Shown here: positions 11,181-21,627 of the stretch, in pieces
Numbering within the stretch: position 1 is the first letter of the stretch
Layout of the letters: every line of letters begins with the position of its first letter
Origin: Biomphalaria glabrata
Taxonomy: Eukaryota; Mollusca; Gastropoda; Planorbidae
Direction of reading: 5' to 3'
Length of the DNA stretch: 64,000 bases
Assembly: GCF_947242115.1 (NCBI RefSeq)
Contig: NC_074720.1
Location: 32,340,645-32,404,644, forward strand
Notes under the pieces: model-generated
The model's database searches: none
What the model was told of the DNA's origin: nothing
The model's input: the letters and a program-made list of their open reading frames with translations, nothing else
Program-made: the position numbers and the translations under genes

Positions 11181-12169
11181 TCAATCACACTCCTTTGCTG
11201 CGCAAAAAAAGTTAAGAGATGAAAGCCTGTTCCACTGCTTCGACAACTTTCTGTAAAAAATCACATGACAAATAAAAAGCGCAAAATTATTGAGGGGGAG
11301 GAGCTTCATTAGCAAATAAATCAGAAGGAAATATTTATTACCTAAAGTATTCAGCCTCTAGAGACACATGTGTTACTACTGAAAAACATTACTTGAAATA
11401 TTCTGAAAATCTCAACGATCAATTTGTATTCAAATCCTTTGTAGTCTCGATATTTACAACTTGTGTTTGGTTAAAACCACTAGTTTATTCTATTGTTTTT
11501 ATTTATTTTGATTCTGCTTCTATTCACTATGTCGACCAGCATAGAAAATGTATTCAAAATGGAAGAGTATCAAAAAGATGTCTGTGAAGTGTATAATTTT
11601 CAGATCGAGAATATCATAAAGGATCGTTATCCTACCAAAAAACACTCGATCCCAACAGAAAGTGGGCTGTAAAAATGTGTTACAAAGACAATACACAGAA
11701 AGGTATTTCGGCGGAACGTCACTTCTTGACTGAAGTTATTATACTCAGAGGACTTAAACATCCGTTCATCATGGGCCTAGACAACGTCGCATCATTTCCT
11801 AATTACTTCTGCTTCGTGATGCCATTCTACGAGCAGGGCACGCTGACCAAGGCGCCGCCAACGATGACCCATGAGTTGAGAGATGAATATCTGGTGCAGC
11901 TTTGCTGTGGAATCAAGTTTCTTCACGACAGAGGAGTCGCTCACAGGGACCTGAAATCTGACAACATTTTACTCACTAAGCAAAAGAATGTGGTCATTGC
12001 TGATTTTGGATTAGCTGATTACGTCTGGCGACGTGAGCCTTTAGTTACTGGGAAGAAAGGAACATACATGCATATACACTGGCGGATCCAGGGGGGGGGC
12101 GGTAGGGGCGATCGAGGACGAACTTTAGTATAGGATTCACACAATTTGTATACGAATTTATTACTTATG

Positions 12170-12940
12170 TTAAAAATATATACTAATTATTTATATTTCA
12201 ACCTATTTTTAGATTATTTCGCCCCCCCCCTCTAGTATGTTGGCCGATTTGGTGGGGTCGGGAGGGGGCGATGGTATCAATCCAGCCCCCCCCCCTTAAC
12301 TTTCGATTTGGGGGGGGCGGTCCAATTTATTGGTAGAAATCACAGCCTGCTAACAAAATCAATTAAATATCTATATCCTTGTAACTTGTTATTGATATTT
12401 TAACCGATCTTTATATTATGTCGTTCCCTGTTTGCCGATTGGTGGGGGGAGGGGACGAATATCTCTTCTGCCCTTCCCACCTAAACCCTTTGAGTGGGGG
12501 GGGGGCGGTCCGTTTTTATTGAGAAATCATAGTTTGTGAACAAAATTAGTTGAATTAATATATAAATTTTATATTATGTCGCTCTATTTCTGATATTTTG
12601 GCCGATTCGGTGGGGTAAAGGGGGGGGGGCGATTGCAAGTACTGCCCTCCCCACTCTAGCCCTCTGAGTGCTGGGGGGGGCGGTCCTATTTTTGTGGAGA
12701 ATCATAGTTTGTGAATAAAATTAGTTAAATATCTATATAATATAAACTACGTATTGATATGTGACCCATTGTAAATATGTCGTACCACACTCTAATCTCA
12801 AATTGTATCATTAGAAAATTTAAATGAAAAAGGGTTGTACCAGGTGGGAGGGGCGATACATGCAATCGCATTTCCCCCATCGGACAAATCAATACTTTTT
12901 CTTTTTGTATTATAGTTAAGAACAAAATTTAAAAAATCTG
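12170..12940. repeat. About 180-bp tandem repeats inside hAT element
   Basis: About four degenerate units, each with a G-run followed by 'ggcggtcc' (about 12317, 12507, 12682), then 'aatcatagtttgtgaa' and an AT-rich part. Runs of up to nine or ten C or G are prominent. Confidence 0.75.
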
Positions 12941-13509
12941 TCACTAATATAATTTATATATACTATAAATTAAATTCTTATATCGAGTCACCTCATACCT
13001 ATTCTTTAATGCCAAATGCAATCTTTAGCAGAAATTAGTAAAAGAGCGAGGATTAATCGTTTTCACTCTACCGCCATTCCCATTTCCAGACAGAGTTTTT
13101 GTAATTTCACATGAAGTTATCATAAGTATTTTAAGAAAGACTTTGCATTTGAAAAGTTAGAATTCAAACGAAATGTTTCAGTATAAGAGTCATGATTGAG
13201 ATGAGTTCTAGACTCAAATAACGTTTTCATAGTCGCCTTTTCCCAACCTTTACTCAATCTGATTTTTTTTTCTAGCTAAATAAATTTGGGACTATAACTC
13301 ACAATTTATGCTAGAGTTTTCTTGAATACTATTTATCGAATAAGTTTTTTTTCGGCGGCGATCCTCAAAGCAAAAATCTAAATACGTGGGGTATCCTATC
13401 TTTTCAAGGAACAAATCGGTTTTATTTGCAATGTATTATGGGTCTATAAAATTCAAATTAGAATATTTTTCAAGTACAACATTATTCGAAAGGTCGTTTT
13501 TTAATAGTA

Positions 13510-13970
13510 TGAATAATGAGCTTCAGGTCAGGAGAATGCGTTTCTGCAGTGAAGAATACAAGAAAACGCTTTTGGCGACGGGGCTTCGCCCCGAACTTCA
13601 TTTATGAGTAATGAGTTGTAGATGTCAGGAGAATACGTTTCTGCAGAGAAGAATGCAAGAAAACGCTTTTGGCGTCGGGGCTTCGCCCCGAACTTCATTT
13701 ATGGGTAATGAGTTGTAGATGTCAGGAGAATGCGTTTCTGCAATGAAGAATGCAAGAAAACGCTTTTGGCGTCGGGGCTTCGCCCCGAACTCCATTTATG
13801 AATAATGAGCTGTACTTGTCAGGAGAATGCGTTTCTGCAGTCAAAAAAGCAAGAAAACGCTTTTGGCATCGGGGCTTCGCCCCGAACTACATTGTGAAGA
13901 ATGAGCTGTACTTGTCAGGAGAATGCGTATCTGTAGTCAAAAAAGCAAGAAAACGCTTATGTCTGTATGC
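13510..13970. repeat. 97-bp tandem repeats with a GC hairpin, inside hAT element
   Basis: Five units spaced 96-97 bp apart by the marker gtcaggaga (about 13527, 13624, 13721, 13818, 13914). Each unit has 'aagaaaacgcttttggc' followed by a perfect 7-bp stem tcggggc-ttc-gccccga. Reverse-complement units fill the right edge of the window (63700-64000). Confidence 0.9.
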
Positions 13971-13980
13971 ACGTTTATGC

Positions 13981-14020
13981 GTAGGGTTAGGGTTTACTGG
14001 GCGTTAGGGTTAGGGTTTGG
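13981..14020 (+). repeat. Telomere-like TTAGGG motifs near hAT end
   Basis: Two short runs, gtagggttagggttt and gttagggttagggttt, separated by actgggc. They lie about 50 bases inside the right end of the hAT element, and the relative at 63449 has them at the matching place (about 63500-63530). They belong to the transposon rather than to a telomere. Confidence 0.8.
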
Positions 14021-15411
14021 AAAAAAATCGCCCCTTCCCCACTCCAAAGTTCTGGATCCGCTAGTGTGCATATATCTCCTGAGCAGGGCGAAGAGCCATG
14101 TAACTGTTTTATGGTAAGTCTAATTGAAATTTTTTTAAAGATAATTTAAATGATTAAAGAGTCAGCAGTCAAGTCTAATCCTACTGTACTTTCTTTACGT
14201 ATGGTGTTTAAATCTCTAGCTACCTGATTACTACTAATTTCATTTTTCTATGGTTAAACTCCGACATATTTAGCCATCATGCTACTTAAACTATGATGCC
14301 TAATTTATACACACATAATGAAATCAATAAAGAACTTGATAAATCCAAAGAATTCTGATACTGCTTTATACATAATAGCATTTTGTCAAGAAATATATTA
14401 ACCGATCATGATTAATGAATACATTTATTCTAGACGAATAAAACCAGCAAACTATAATAGGTAAAGAATGATAAAGATTTCACCAGCCTATAGCTTATTA
14501 AGTGTCCAATATGAAGGATTAAGAATAGAAGCCTATAGCGATGTTCAATAGTTACTATTTAAAAAGCAGACACAGAGAAACTGTACCAAATGACATTGCC
14601 GAAATCCAGATATCTTTATACATTTTTTTACTATATTGTTTAAAAATGTTTTTATTTAATTTTAAAGCTTCAAAGCAGATTTCGGGCCTTAAAAAAAAGA
14701 TAATTTATAAATGGAACAGTTAATAAAAAGATATGAAAATGAAAACTATTCTATGAAACTATTATGCTTTTACTTGCTGTTTAAGTAAATCAAAACAAAT
14801 ATAGTCTGTCTATTAGTATGTGTAGGTGTGAAACAATTGATAAATCTATTCAACAAAGTTAAAACTTTACTTATAAACATTTTGATTAGTATTAAATATC
14901 GACATTAATATCTTTTTTATGTTTCTTTGTTGTTACTGTAGTGTGATATGTACTCACTCGGAGTAGTCTACTGGTGCATGCTATACAGGGTAGATGTAAT
15001 AGACTTGAAGCCCAAGGAGCCACTACTCACGATAGTTTCACAAACATTCCACGTTCCAGATATCGACTGGTGAGTCAAAACTTAAACAGTAATTTTGGAA
15101 ACCTAGTGGAGAACAATTCTTTTTTTGACAAATATCACTATAACAAACATTTTTATATTTGAACCAGAAAGGATGGATAGTAAAAGAAATCAGTACTCGG
15201 AAATAATTAAAATTACAAATAGAAAAAAAAATGTTTGAATTTTTTACCATGTGTACAACTCTAAAGTGTAAATTTATCACCATTTTTTCAGTGACATTTT
15301 GTATGTCTTTTGGAAGCTGATCTTACGAAAAGATTTTCAGTCCTGAGTCTGATCAATTTACTGAGCTACTCGAAACGTTTTGACATAGAATCAAACTACT
15401 TAGAGGTAATA

Positions 15412-16990
15412 AGTCATTGTGCGTGTGTGTGAGTCTGTGTATGTCTGTGTATGTGTGCCTACATTTGTTTCTTCGTCTGTTTTCTAGACACTAAAACATT
15501 CAAAGTGTATATTTGTTTCATGTTTTTTTTTTCAAACAAACTCTCATTATTTGTCTCCGTTTTTTCTGTCTGTCTTTCTGTCTTTCATCTTTTCTAAACT
15601 TTGTTTTTGTCAGAAAGTACAAATTGAGTGTGTCTTTTCTCTACAGACATTGATTTGCTGTAATTGTCGAGATAAATGTCTTTGTCTTTGTTTGTTAAAG
15701 TCTCAGAGTTTCAAGAAAAAGTCTTGTGATGATAAATGTTCCTATAGCATGGAACATGCATATTATAAATATTTAACCATCTGAACTAAATAGAAACCAA
15801 TGTCATTACAGAAGATAGATTTTTAGACATAAAACTCATTTATTTGAAATTTTTCTATAACTGGCATAAACACACATACACATGCACTAAGAGACACCTA
15901 TATAGTCTCTCATACATGCTGTTATGTAAACACACACACACATAAACACATCAACTCTAACTCTTTGTGGCTCCTACACATATAGTGTTAAGTCATTGTC
16001 ATATTAATAAAAATTAATTTCTCAAATGTAAAAACATCAGCATATTGTTTTAAAAGGCTACTACATTTTGGGGCCATGTTTCACAAGTTAATTTAAAGAG
16101 AAAAGACAAACAATTTATTTTTAAATTTCGGGTCTAAATTCATCACATGATCTTTATCTTTTGATTGTGTCACTCTTTCTTCGTTCTTTGTTTTTGTGAT
16201 TTTTTTTTAAAGAGATCTTAATGTCATTTTGACCCTTTTACATGCATTAAAGCTGCTATGTTAATATTTTACTTTATTAATGTTTGTGTTGGTGATTGAA
16301 TTATCTACTACATGTGGTTTTGTTTTAGAAATTAAATATTTTTTGAAATTATAATCTGTGTAAGGTTTGTTGTTTTGTAAGAAAATGTGTATTCATGTTT
16401 TGTAGTATAATTGCATGTCTATGTACTGTTACACTGTACTGTTGGTGTTACTGTTGTAATAATAGGTATTACTGTCAATAGACAAAAAAAAACAACAACA
16501 TCAGAGGTAAAATTAAATATATCTGCCGTCACTCAAACAAACACATTGCACCAATATGCACACATTTCTATATTTTTTATTGATCTTTATTCCATTTAAA
16601 GCAATGTAGTAGTTGTCTACCATTGACAAGACCCATATAAAGTACTTTCTATTTGATTGTACATTTAAAATTAATCAAATAAAATTAATTAAACACAGTA
16701 GTTGTATTATTTAGTGTCTTACAAAACATGAGTGACATTGATATCAATTAAAATGAGATACATTTCGCAAAAGACAAAAACAAAATGACTTAAAACTTTC
16801 CAGTAACACGACCAACTGCTCAATGGTTTTACAACATCTCACGTTTGAGTTCAAAAGAAAATCCGCTGCCGATAACAGACGTAGGCGGCAAAAAGAAACT
16901 CTAAATCGACCACCGGCGGACAATTGTTATGCCTGCGCTGAGCGTAACCGCGGAAAATATTGCATTCCTAAATAATCTTCGGACTCGAAT
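15412..16990. other. Intergenic; duplicated at 41.85-43.86 kb
   Basis: From about 16030 to 16990 this is homologous to 41905-42339 plus 43191-43860. It holds the unoccupied site of the Mutator-like element (ttactgtcaatag, about 16470). Part of 15830-15952 resembles the interior of that element (42468-42592). At 16800-16990 a conserved stretch could be the end of a minus-strand exon (GSGF, ELK, EML then stop) with AATAAA motifs beyond it, but the evidence is thin. No gene is called. Confidence 0.45.
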
Positions 16991-18409
16991 ACAAGCTGTC
17001 AATAGTATCACAGAAACGACTTTGATGCTGTTAATACTTTAAAAAAAAACAAAAAAAACTATTTTTTTAATATAGATAAAAGAGTTCTTATCTATTAATT
17101 AACTGCTAAAATTCTTCTATTGCTCTCAATACTTCAAGATTTGTTTACTATTTTCTATATGAACAGTTCAATTACAAATAATAATTTAATTAATTATTTA
17201 TTTTTTTATTGTTTTATGTGTTGTTATTAACAAGAAATAATTATGTAACTTTTATTATTAGATTCAATTTCTTTTTAGTTTTGTTAATAATCGTGACAGA
17301 CAGATAGACAGACGAAGTGAGTGAATATAAACTTTGTTTGCACTAAGCAATATTTTCAACTTGGTGTCAGCTTCTGTTCAGTGATGCGGTGAATCCGCTT
17401 CCCATCCTATTAAAACATTTTTGCAGATTGCTTTTACTAGTAGCGAAAGTAAGGTTACGATGAGTTCATCCAACTCTATGGGTACATTAGTCTGGCAGAG
17501 TTTAGGTTGTTAGTTTATTTGCATGCCACTTTGTCATCCTCGATAGTCGATAAGAATCTCAAATCAATCTTAGAATCAAGTAAGAATTGAGTTTAAGGGA
17601 AAGAATTTACTGAAGGAGAAAATACAAAAAAATAAACACGGTTATGTCTCTTATAATCTTTTCCAATCCCAACGTGTAAACTTTGCTTTTAATGTTGTCC
17701 TTTATATTATATCTAAATATACAAAACTATTTTCTTGAAATATTTTGAAAAATTAATTATTTCAAAATTTTTTACAGCCTAATTTGGATGTTTGGTTTTA
17801 TGAAAATCTTGTAATGACAATACAAAAGATGTTTTAAAAAATCAATGAGTAATCTGTTGCACATTTCTAGCTCTTAAACTAACTATATAAAAACAAAAAA
17901 GGGTTTTAATCACATCAGTTAATCTACTTTTCCCATTTGCTAAAAAGTTAATTACTTGGATTGCTTCCCTTAACACTCCAATCCTCACCTCTGCTCAACA
18001 ATCATAAAGACTGTTTCCCTTTGATGCTCCACTAGCCTATATGGATAATTGGATTTATCAAAGCGATGGTGCTAAGTAATAGAAACCCGGTGGTAACAAT
18101 TATAGTGTCCAGTGCAGTTAAACAATAGCTATATTCTTTAGTGTGCTGTATCTATGTGCACTAACAACTCGGTCATTTCCAATGAATTGTTAATATTAAA
18201 CACTTTAATCGTAATTCTTCATCTCTAAATGATAATTACCAACCAATGCAGATTGCGGTTGATAATTACTATTGTTTGTTTTACAAGTCTCGAATATTTC
18301 TTCAAAACATCTTAGTCTCAAGTCCATGCCTCCTTAACTCTGACTAACTCCTAGACTTCGACTGACAATAGCGGTTGGCAGGGTTCATACTAATATTTAT
18401 GGCTCTTTT

Positions 18410-19505
18410 TGTCTAGAAAGGCAATGGATGCGCCCAGATGAAACACTGGTTTTGATTTCGTGTTGAGACAGGGCAGAATCTGGTGTGGCAAATCAAGCCA
18501 ATTCTAGAGAGGCAGACTTTGCCACAATTATTGCATGTGTATGCATCTGTTTCAGGGCTATACGACAGGGCAGCTTTTTTTTTTCCCTCTTGATTAAGGC
18601 CTCTTTCTTTTTTTCGTTATCAGCGAGGATCCTTCTAGCACAAACAGTCTCCATGCACTCCGGTCTTTAGCTTTTTCTTCCCACAAACTTTCTTTGATGC
18701 CTGTGGCTCTCATGTCTCGCTTGCAGACATCTCTATAGGTAAGTCTTGGGCGGCCCTTGGGTCTGACTCCCTCCACAAAATCAGCATAAAAAATATCTTT
18801 CGGGATTCTACCATCTGGCATGCGGGTGACAAGTTCCAGCCAACGTAGTCTTATTTGTGTCAAGAGAGCATACATGCTGTTCATATTGGCCAATCTTAAA
18901 ATATCCTGGTTGGTGACATGATCCCTCCAAGAGATGCGCATTATACGTCTCATGCTATTCAATCTTGGTACATGTATGTTGACTTGCTTTCACTTCCATA
19001 AAGAAGAGTGCTCATAACACAGGCATTGTAGACTAGGATTTTGGTTGCTGTGGTCAATTTGGCATTTTCCAAGACGCGCTTGGAGAGTTTTGCCAATGCT
19101 GTAGTAGCTTTTCCTATTCTTTTTGTCAGCTCAATGTCTAAATCTAGGTTACTGGCAAGTGTTGATCCATAGTAGGTAAATTCCTGCACCACCAATATGT
19201 ATAACAGGTATTTAAACGACGTCTTGTGCCAGGATTTTGGTCATGGAGAGACTTATTGTAAGGCTAAACTCTTGACAAGCAACTGTCAAATCATTCACTA
19301 GCTTCAGTATATTTCTTATGAATGAGATATGAGGGCCGCGTCATTGGCGAACAGCAGCTCCCTAATCAAGATACGACGTCTTTTCGTTTTGGCTTCAAGA
19401 CGTGACAGGTTATAAAGCCTTCAATCGGATCTACTGTGGATATATATTCCATCTTCCCTAGATATAAAAGCACTGGTTAGTAAGACTGAAAAGAAGATGA
19501 CAAAT
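18410..19505 (-). mobile_element. LINE reverse-transcriptase C-terminal fragment (C1)
   Basis: Minus strand, read from 19505 down: RLYNLSRLEAKTKRR, ELLFANDAALISHSEE (the catalytic FADDAA box with Asn for the first Asp), ISLSKTKIL, FTYYGSTLASNLDLD, RIGKATTALAKLSKRV, STLLYGSES, MRRIMRISWRDHVTNQDIL, RLRWLELVTRMPDGRIPKD, GVRPKGRPRLTYRDVCKRD, then a Cys/His end. This is the C-terminal half of an endonuclease-type LINE ORF. The Asn and several frame breaks show that it is dead. Orthologous copies occur in all three C units. Confidence 0.85.
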
Positions 19506-20201
19506 AGTGTTGGAGCGTGTACTGTTTGTTTCACAAGTCTCGAATATTTCTTTAAAAAAAATTATGTCTCAAGTCCATGCCTCCTTTACTTTGACTAACT
19601 CCTAGACTTCGGCTGACAATGGCAGCTGCCAGATTTTATAGTTTAAAAAAGGTCTAAAGGACAAGTGGATGACTGTGGTAGCAATATATCATAGCTATAT
19701 TAAACTTTAAAGTATATCTGTTTAAAAAATGTAGAGTATTATTTAAAAATTATATTAGGAACAAATTTTAATCAAACTTCTATTTATTTAAATACATCAA
19801 ATACTTCTGCATCGTTATACATTTACACATGAATTGTATAGACATATTTTTTTAGAATATTAGTTCAACTAATTTAATCTTTAGAATGTCCGTTCCCACT
19901 TTTTATTTATTATTAGTAAATATTTAAATAATTTGTCAGAGTCTGTCATTTGGAAAATATAACTAGTTGTAAGTGATCAAAAACTAACAAAATTCGCATA
20001 TCGGGACAAATCCTAGCTCAATAGCAAATATCCAATTTTATAAGTTATATATTCTTTTAAAATGTTGGAATAAAACGTGAAATCTCCTTGTAACTATCTA
20101 TTTCCATTTATCTATTCTTTGAAATAGTTATTTTAAATAGAGAGGGAAGGGCAGTGATACACTATTGACACACTCTCATAATGCCTACACAAACATCTAC
20201 T

Positions 20202-20441
20202 TCATTCAGCTTTGTTCCCCACAATCCCCTGCTCTTTCTTCAGCTGACCGTGACGTTGTCCACTACGGCGGCGGTTGACTAACGCGTACAGAGAAAACAA
20301 AAGATTGTTGACATTCTTATCAGAGACACTCAGCACTTCAATCGCCATTATGGTCATCCTTGCGTAGCAAAAAATTCTTACAGCTGCCCAAACTTTGGTC
20401 GTCTGCTGACGTATGTACCCCCGAACAATGGCGTCTCTCAT
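20202..20441 (-). CDS. Small divergent ORF of kinase C1 (79 aa), uncertain
   Basis: Opposite to kinase C1 across the CCAAT region. Reads MRDAIVRGYIRQQTTKVW then ARMTIMAIE, NNLLFSLYALVN and ends KKEQGIVGNKAE. It lacks the TLGD found at the N-terminus of the other copies because of a short deletion next to the ATG. No known domain; see the other five copies. May be a small protein or a non-coding first exon. Confidence 0.35.
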   Translation of the reverse strand: MRDAIVRGYIRQQTTKVWAAVRIFCYARMTIMAIEVLSVSDKNVNNLLFSLYALVNRRRSGQRHGQLKKEQGIVGNKAE

Positions 20442-20757
20442 ACACTGGTCAAAAACTTCAAAGACAATTAGGAAGGAGTGGCTAACCTGTAGCTTTCATA
20501 AATTCGACCAATCACAAAACATTTTACTAAAACACCCACAGGTATGTAGGAGGGGCTTACAGCCATCGGCTGACTATATCAACTTTTACAGTTCAAGTTA
20601 CAGTACATTGTCTTAATCAAAATAGTGATCTCTCTTTGCGAACTTTAAGTGTTGTGGTTCTACATTGTTTGTGTTCTATTTCTTGGATTTAGTTTCGTAC
20701 TGTTGGGATCTACATCATCATTTATTGTCTGATAGCTCAATTCTGATCTATTCTACA
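20442..20757. promoter_or_regulatory. Putative bidirectional promoter of kinase C1
   Basis: CCAAT box at 20508-20512 (cgaccaatcac) preceded by agctttca, then gtaggaggggctta at about 20547, then 'gactatatcaac' as a possible TATA-like stretch about 185 bases before the kinase ATG. The order matches that in front of the A kinases, although the surrounding sequence has diverged. Confidence 0.5.
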
Positions 20758-21535
20758 ATGTATCACTCGAAGAAAAAGAAAGACGGACTTCTAAGCTACC
20801 AAGACGATGCCTGCCATGTGTATGGCTTCGAGGTGGACAAACTACTTCAAGACAATCACCCGATCAAAGTTTTTCAAGTCAGATCCAAACAAGACCACAA
20901 CGTCAAGAAAGTCATTAAAGCTTATTTCAAAGACAATACTGATGTTGACCAAATAACCACAAGGAAATTCATGGCAGAAATTTCAGTACTCACCAAGATC
21001 CACCATCCTTATGTTATGGGCATGGATACCATGGGTATCTTTCCTGGTTACTTCGCATACGTGATGCCATTGTACGAAACAGGAACTCTGAAAGAGGCAC
21101 TGCCGACCATGAATCAGGAAAAGAGTGATGAATACCTTGTGCAGCTGTGTGCAGGACTTAAATTTCTCCATAGACATAAAATCGCTCACAGAGACGTTAA
21201 AACGGACAACGTTTTGATCACAGCAAAAGAAAAGAGAGTGGTCATTGCTGATTTCGGTTTGTCTGAAATCTTGACCACTATTGATACGCCAGTGAGCACA
21301 ATAAAAGGAACCCATATGTACATTTCCCCAGAACAGTTTATCCAGAAAGAATTTAACGCTTTTAAAGTAAGTGAAATGTTATATTTTCTTAATGTTCCTT
21401 AAGACTTAAGTGCTTGAATCAATTAAACATTCGGTTTCAAACGAAACTATTTAAAACACAAGCTAATTACTTTAAATCTATGAGCTGTAATAAGTAAAAT
21501 TGGTTTTCATCAGAGCTTTTGAACTTCAGATATTG

Positions 21536-21627
<92 letters not shown>

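Larger units (their letters stand above)
12077..14066. mobile_element. Non-autonomous hAT element inserted in kinase B
   Basis: Flanked by a perfect 8-bp target duplication, tgcatata (12069-12076 and 14067-14074). Terminal inverted repeats are cactggcggatccag and, as its complement at the right end, cactagcggatccag, one mismatch. An 8-bp duplication with CA...TG ends is the hAT signature. No transposase is encoded; the interior is tandem repeats and AT-rich filler. A relative in the opposite orientation begins at 63449. Confidence 0.9.
11529..15411 (+). pseudogene. Kinase B: kinase gene broken by a hAT insertion
   Basis: Exon 1 starts at ATG 11529 (MSTSIENVFKMEEYQ), runs to 12076, is interrupted by a 1990-bp hAT element, and resumes at 14075-14113 before a gtaagt donor. 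Motifs kept: an AVKM lysine, LTEVIIL with the alpha-C glutamate, HRDLKSDN, DFGLAD and, once the insertion is ignored, ISPEQ. A frameshift lies in the N-lobe near 11635-11645. Exon 2 is 14942-15069 (CDMYSLGVVYW...IDW) with a gtgagt donor. Exon 3 survives only as a decayed piece at about 15313-15411 with a frameshift and an in-frame stop (PESDQFTELLETF, RIKLLRGN). No match to exon 4 was seen. B is more diverged than A or C (a distinct MSTS N-terminus). It is clearly a pseudogene. Confidence 0.85.

Noticed and set aside
13386-14007. Repeated NELYLSGECVS-type frames
   Set aside because: Translation of the 97-bp hairpin repeats in the hAT element.
13975-14025. Interstitial telomere or chromosome fusion point
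   Set aside because: Only two short TTAGGG runs, located at the same place in both hAT copies, so they belong to the transposon.
20665-20757. Hydrophobic N-terminal extension upstream of the C and A kinase ATGs
   Set aside because: The open frames upstream begin with TTG, not ATG, in all copies; the first ATG is MYH/MYP, so this is most likely 5' UTR that happens to be open.
20983-21315. 110-aa minus-strand frame opposite kinase C1, repeated opposite C2 and C3
   Set aside because: Shadow of the kinase exon; it is conserved only because the sense strand is.
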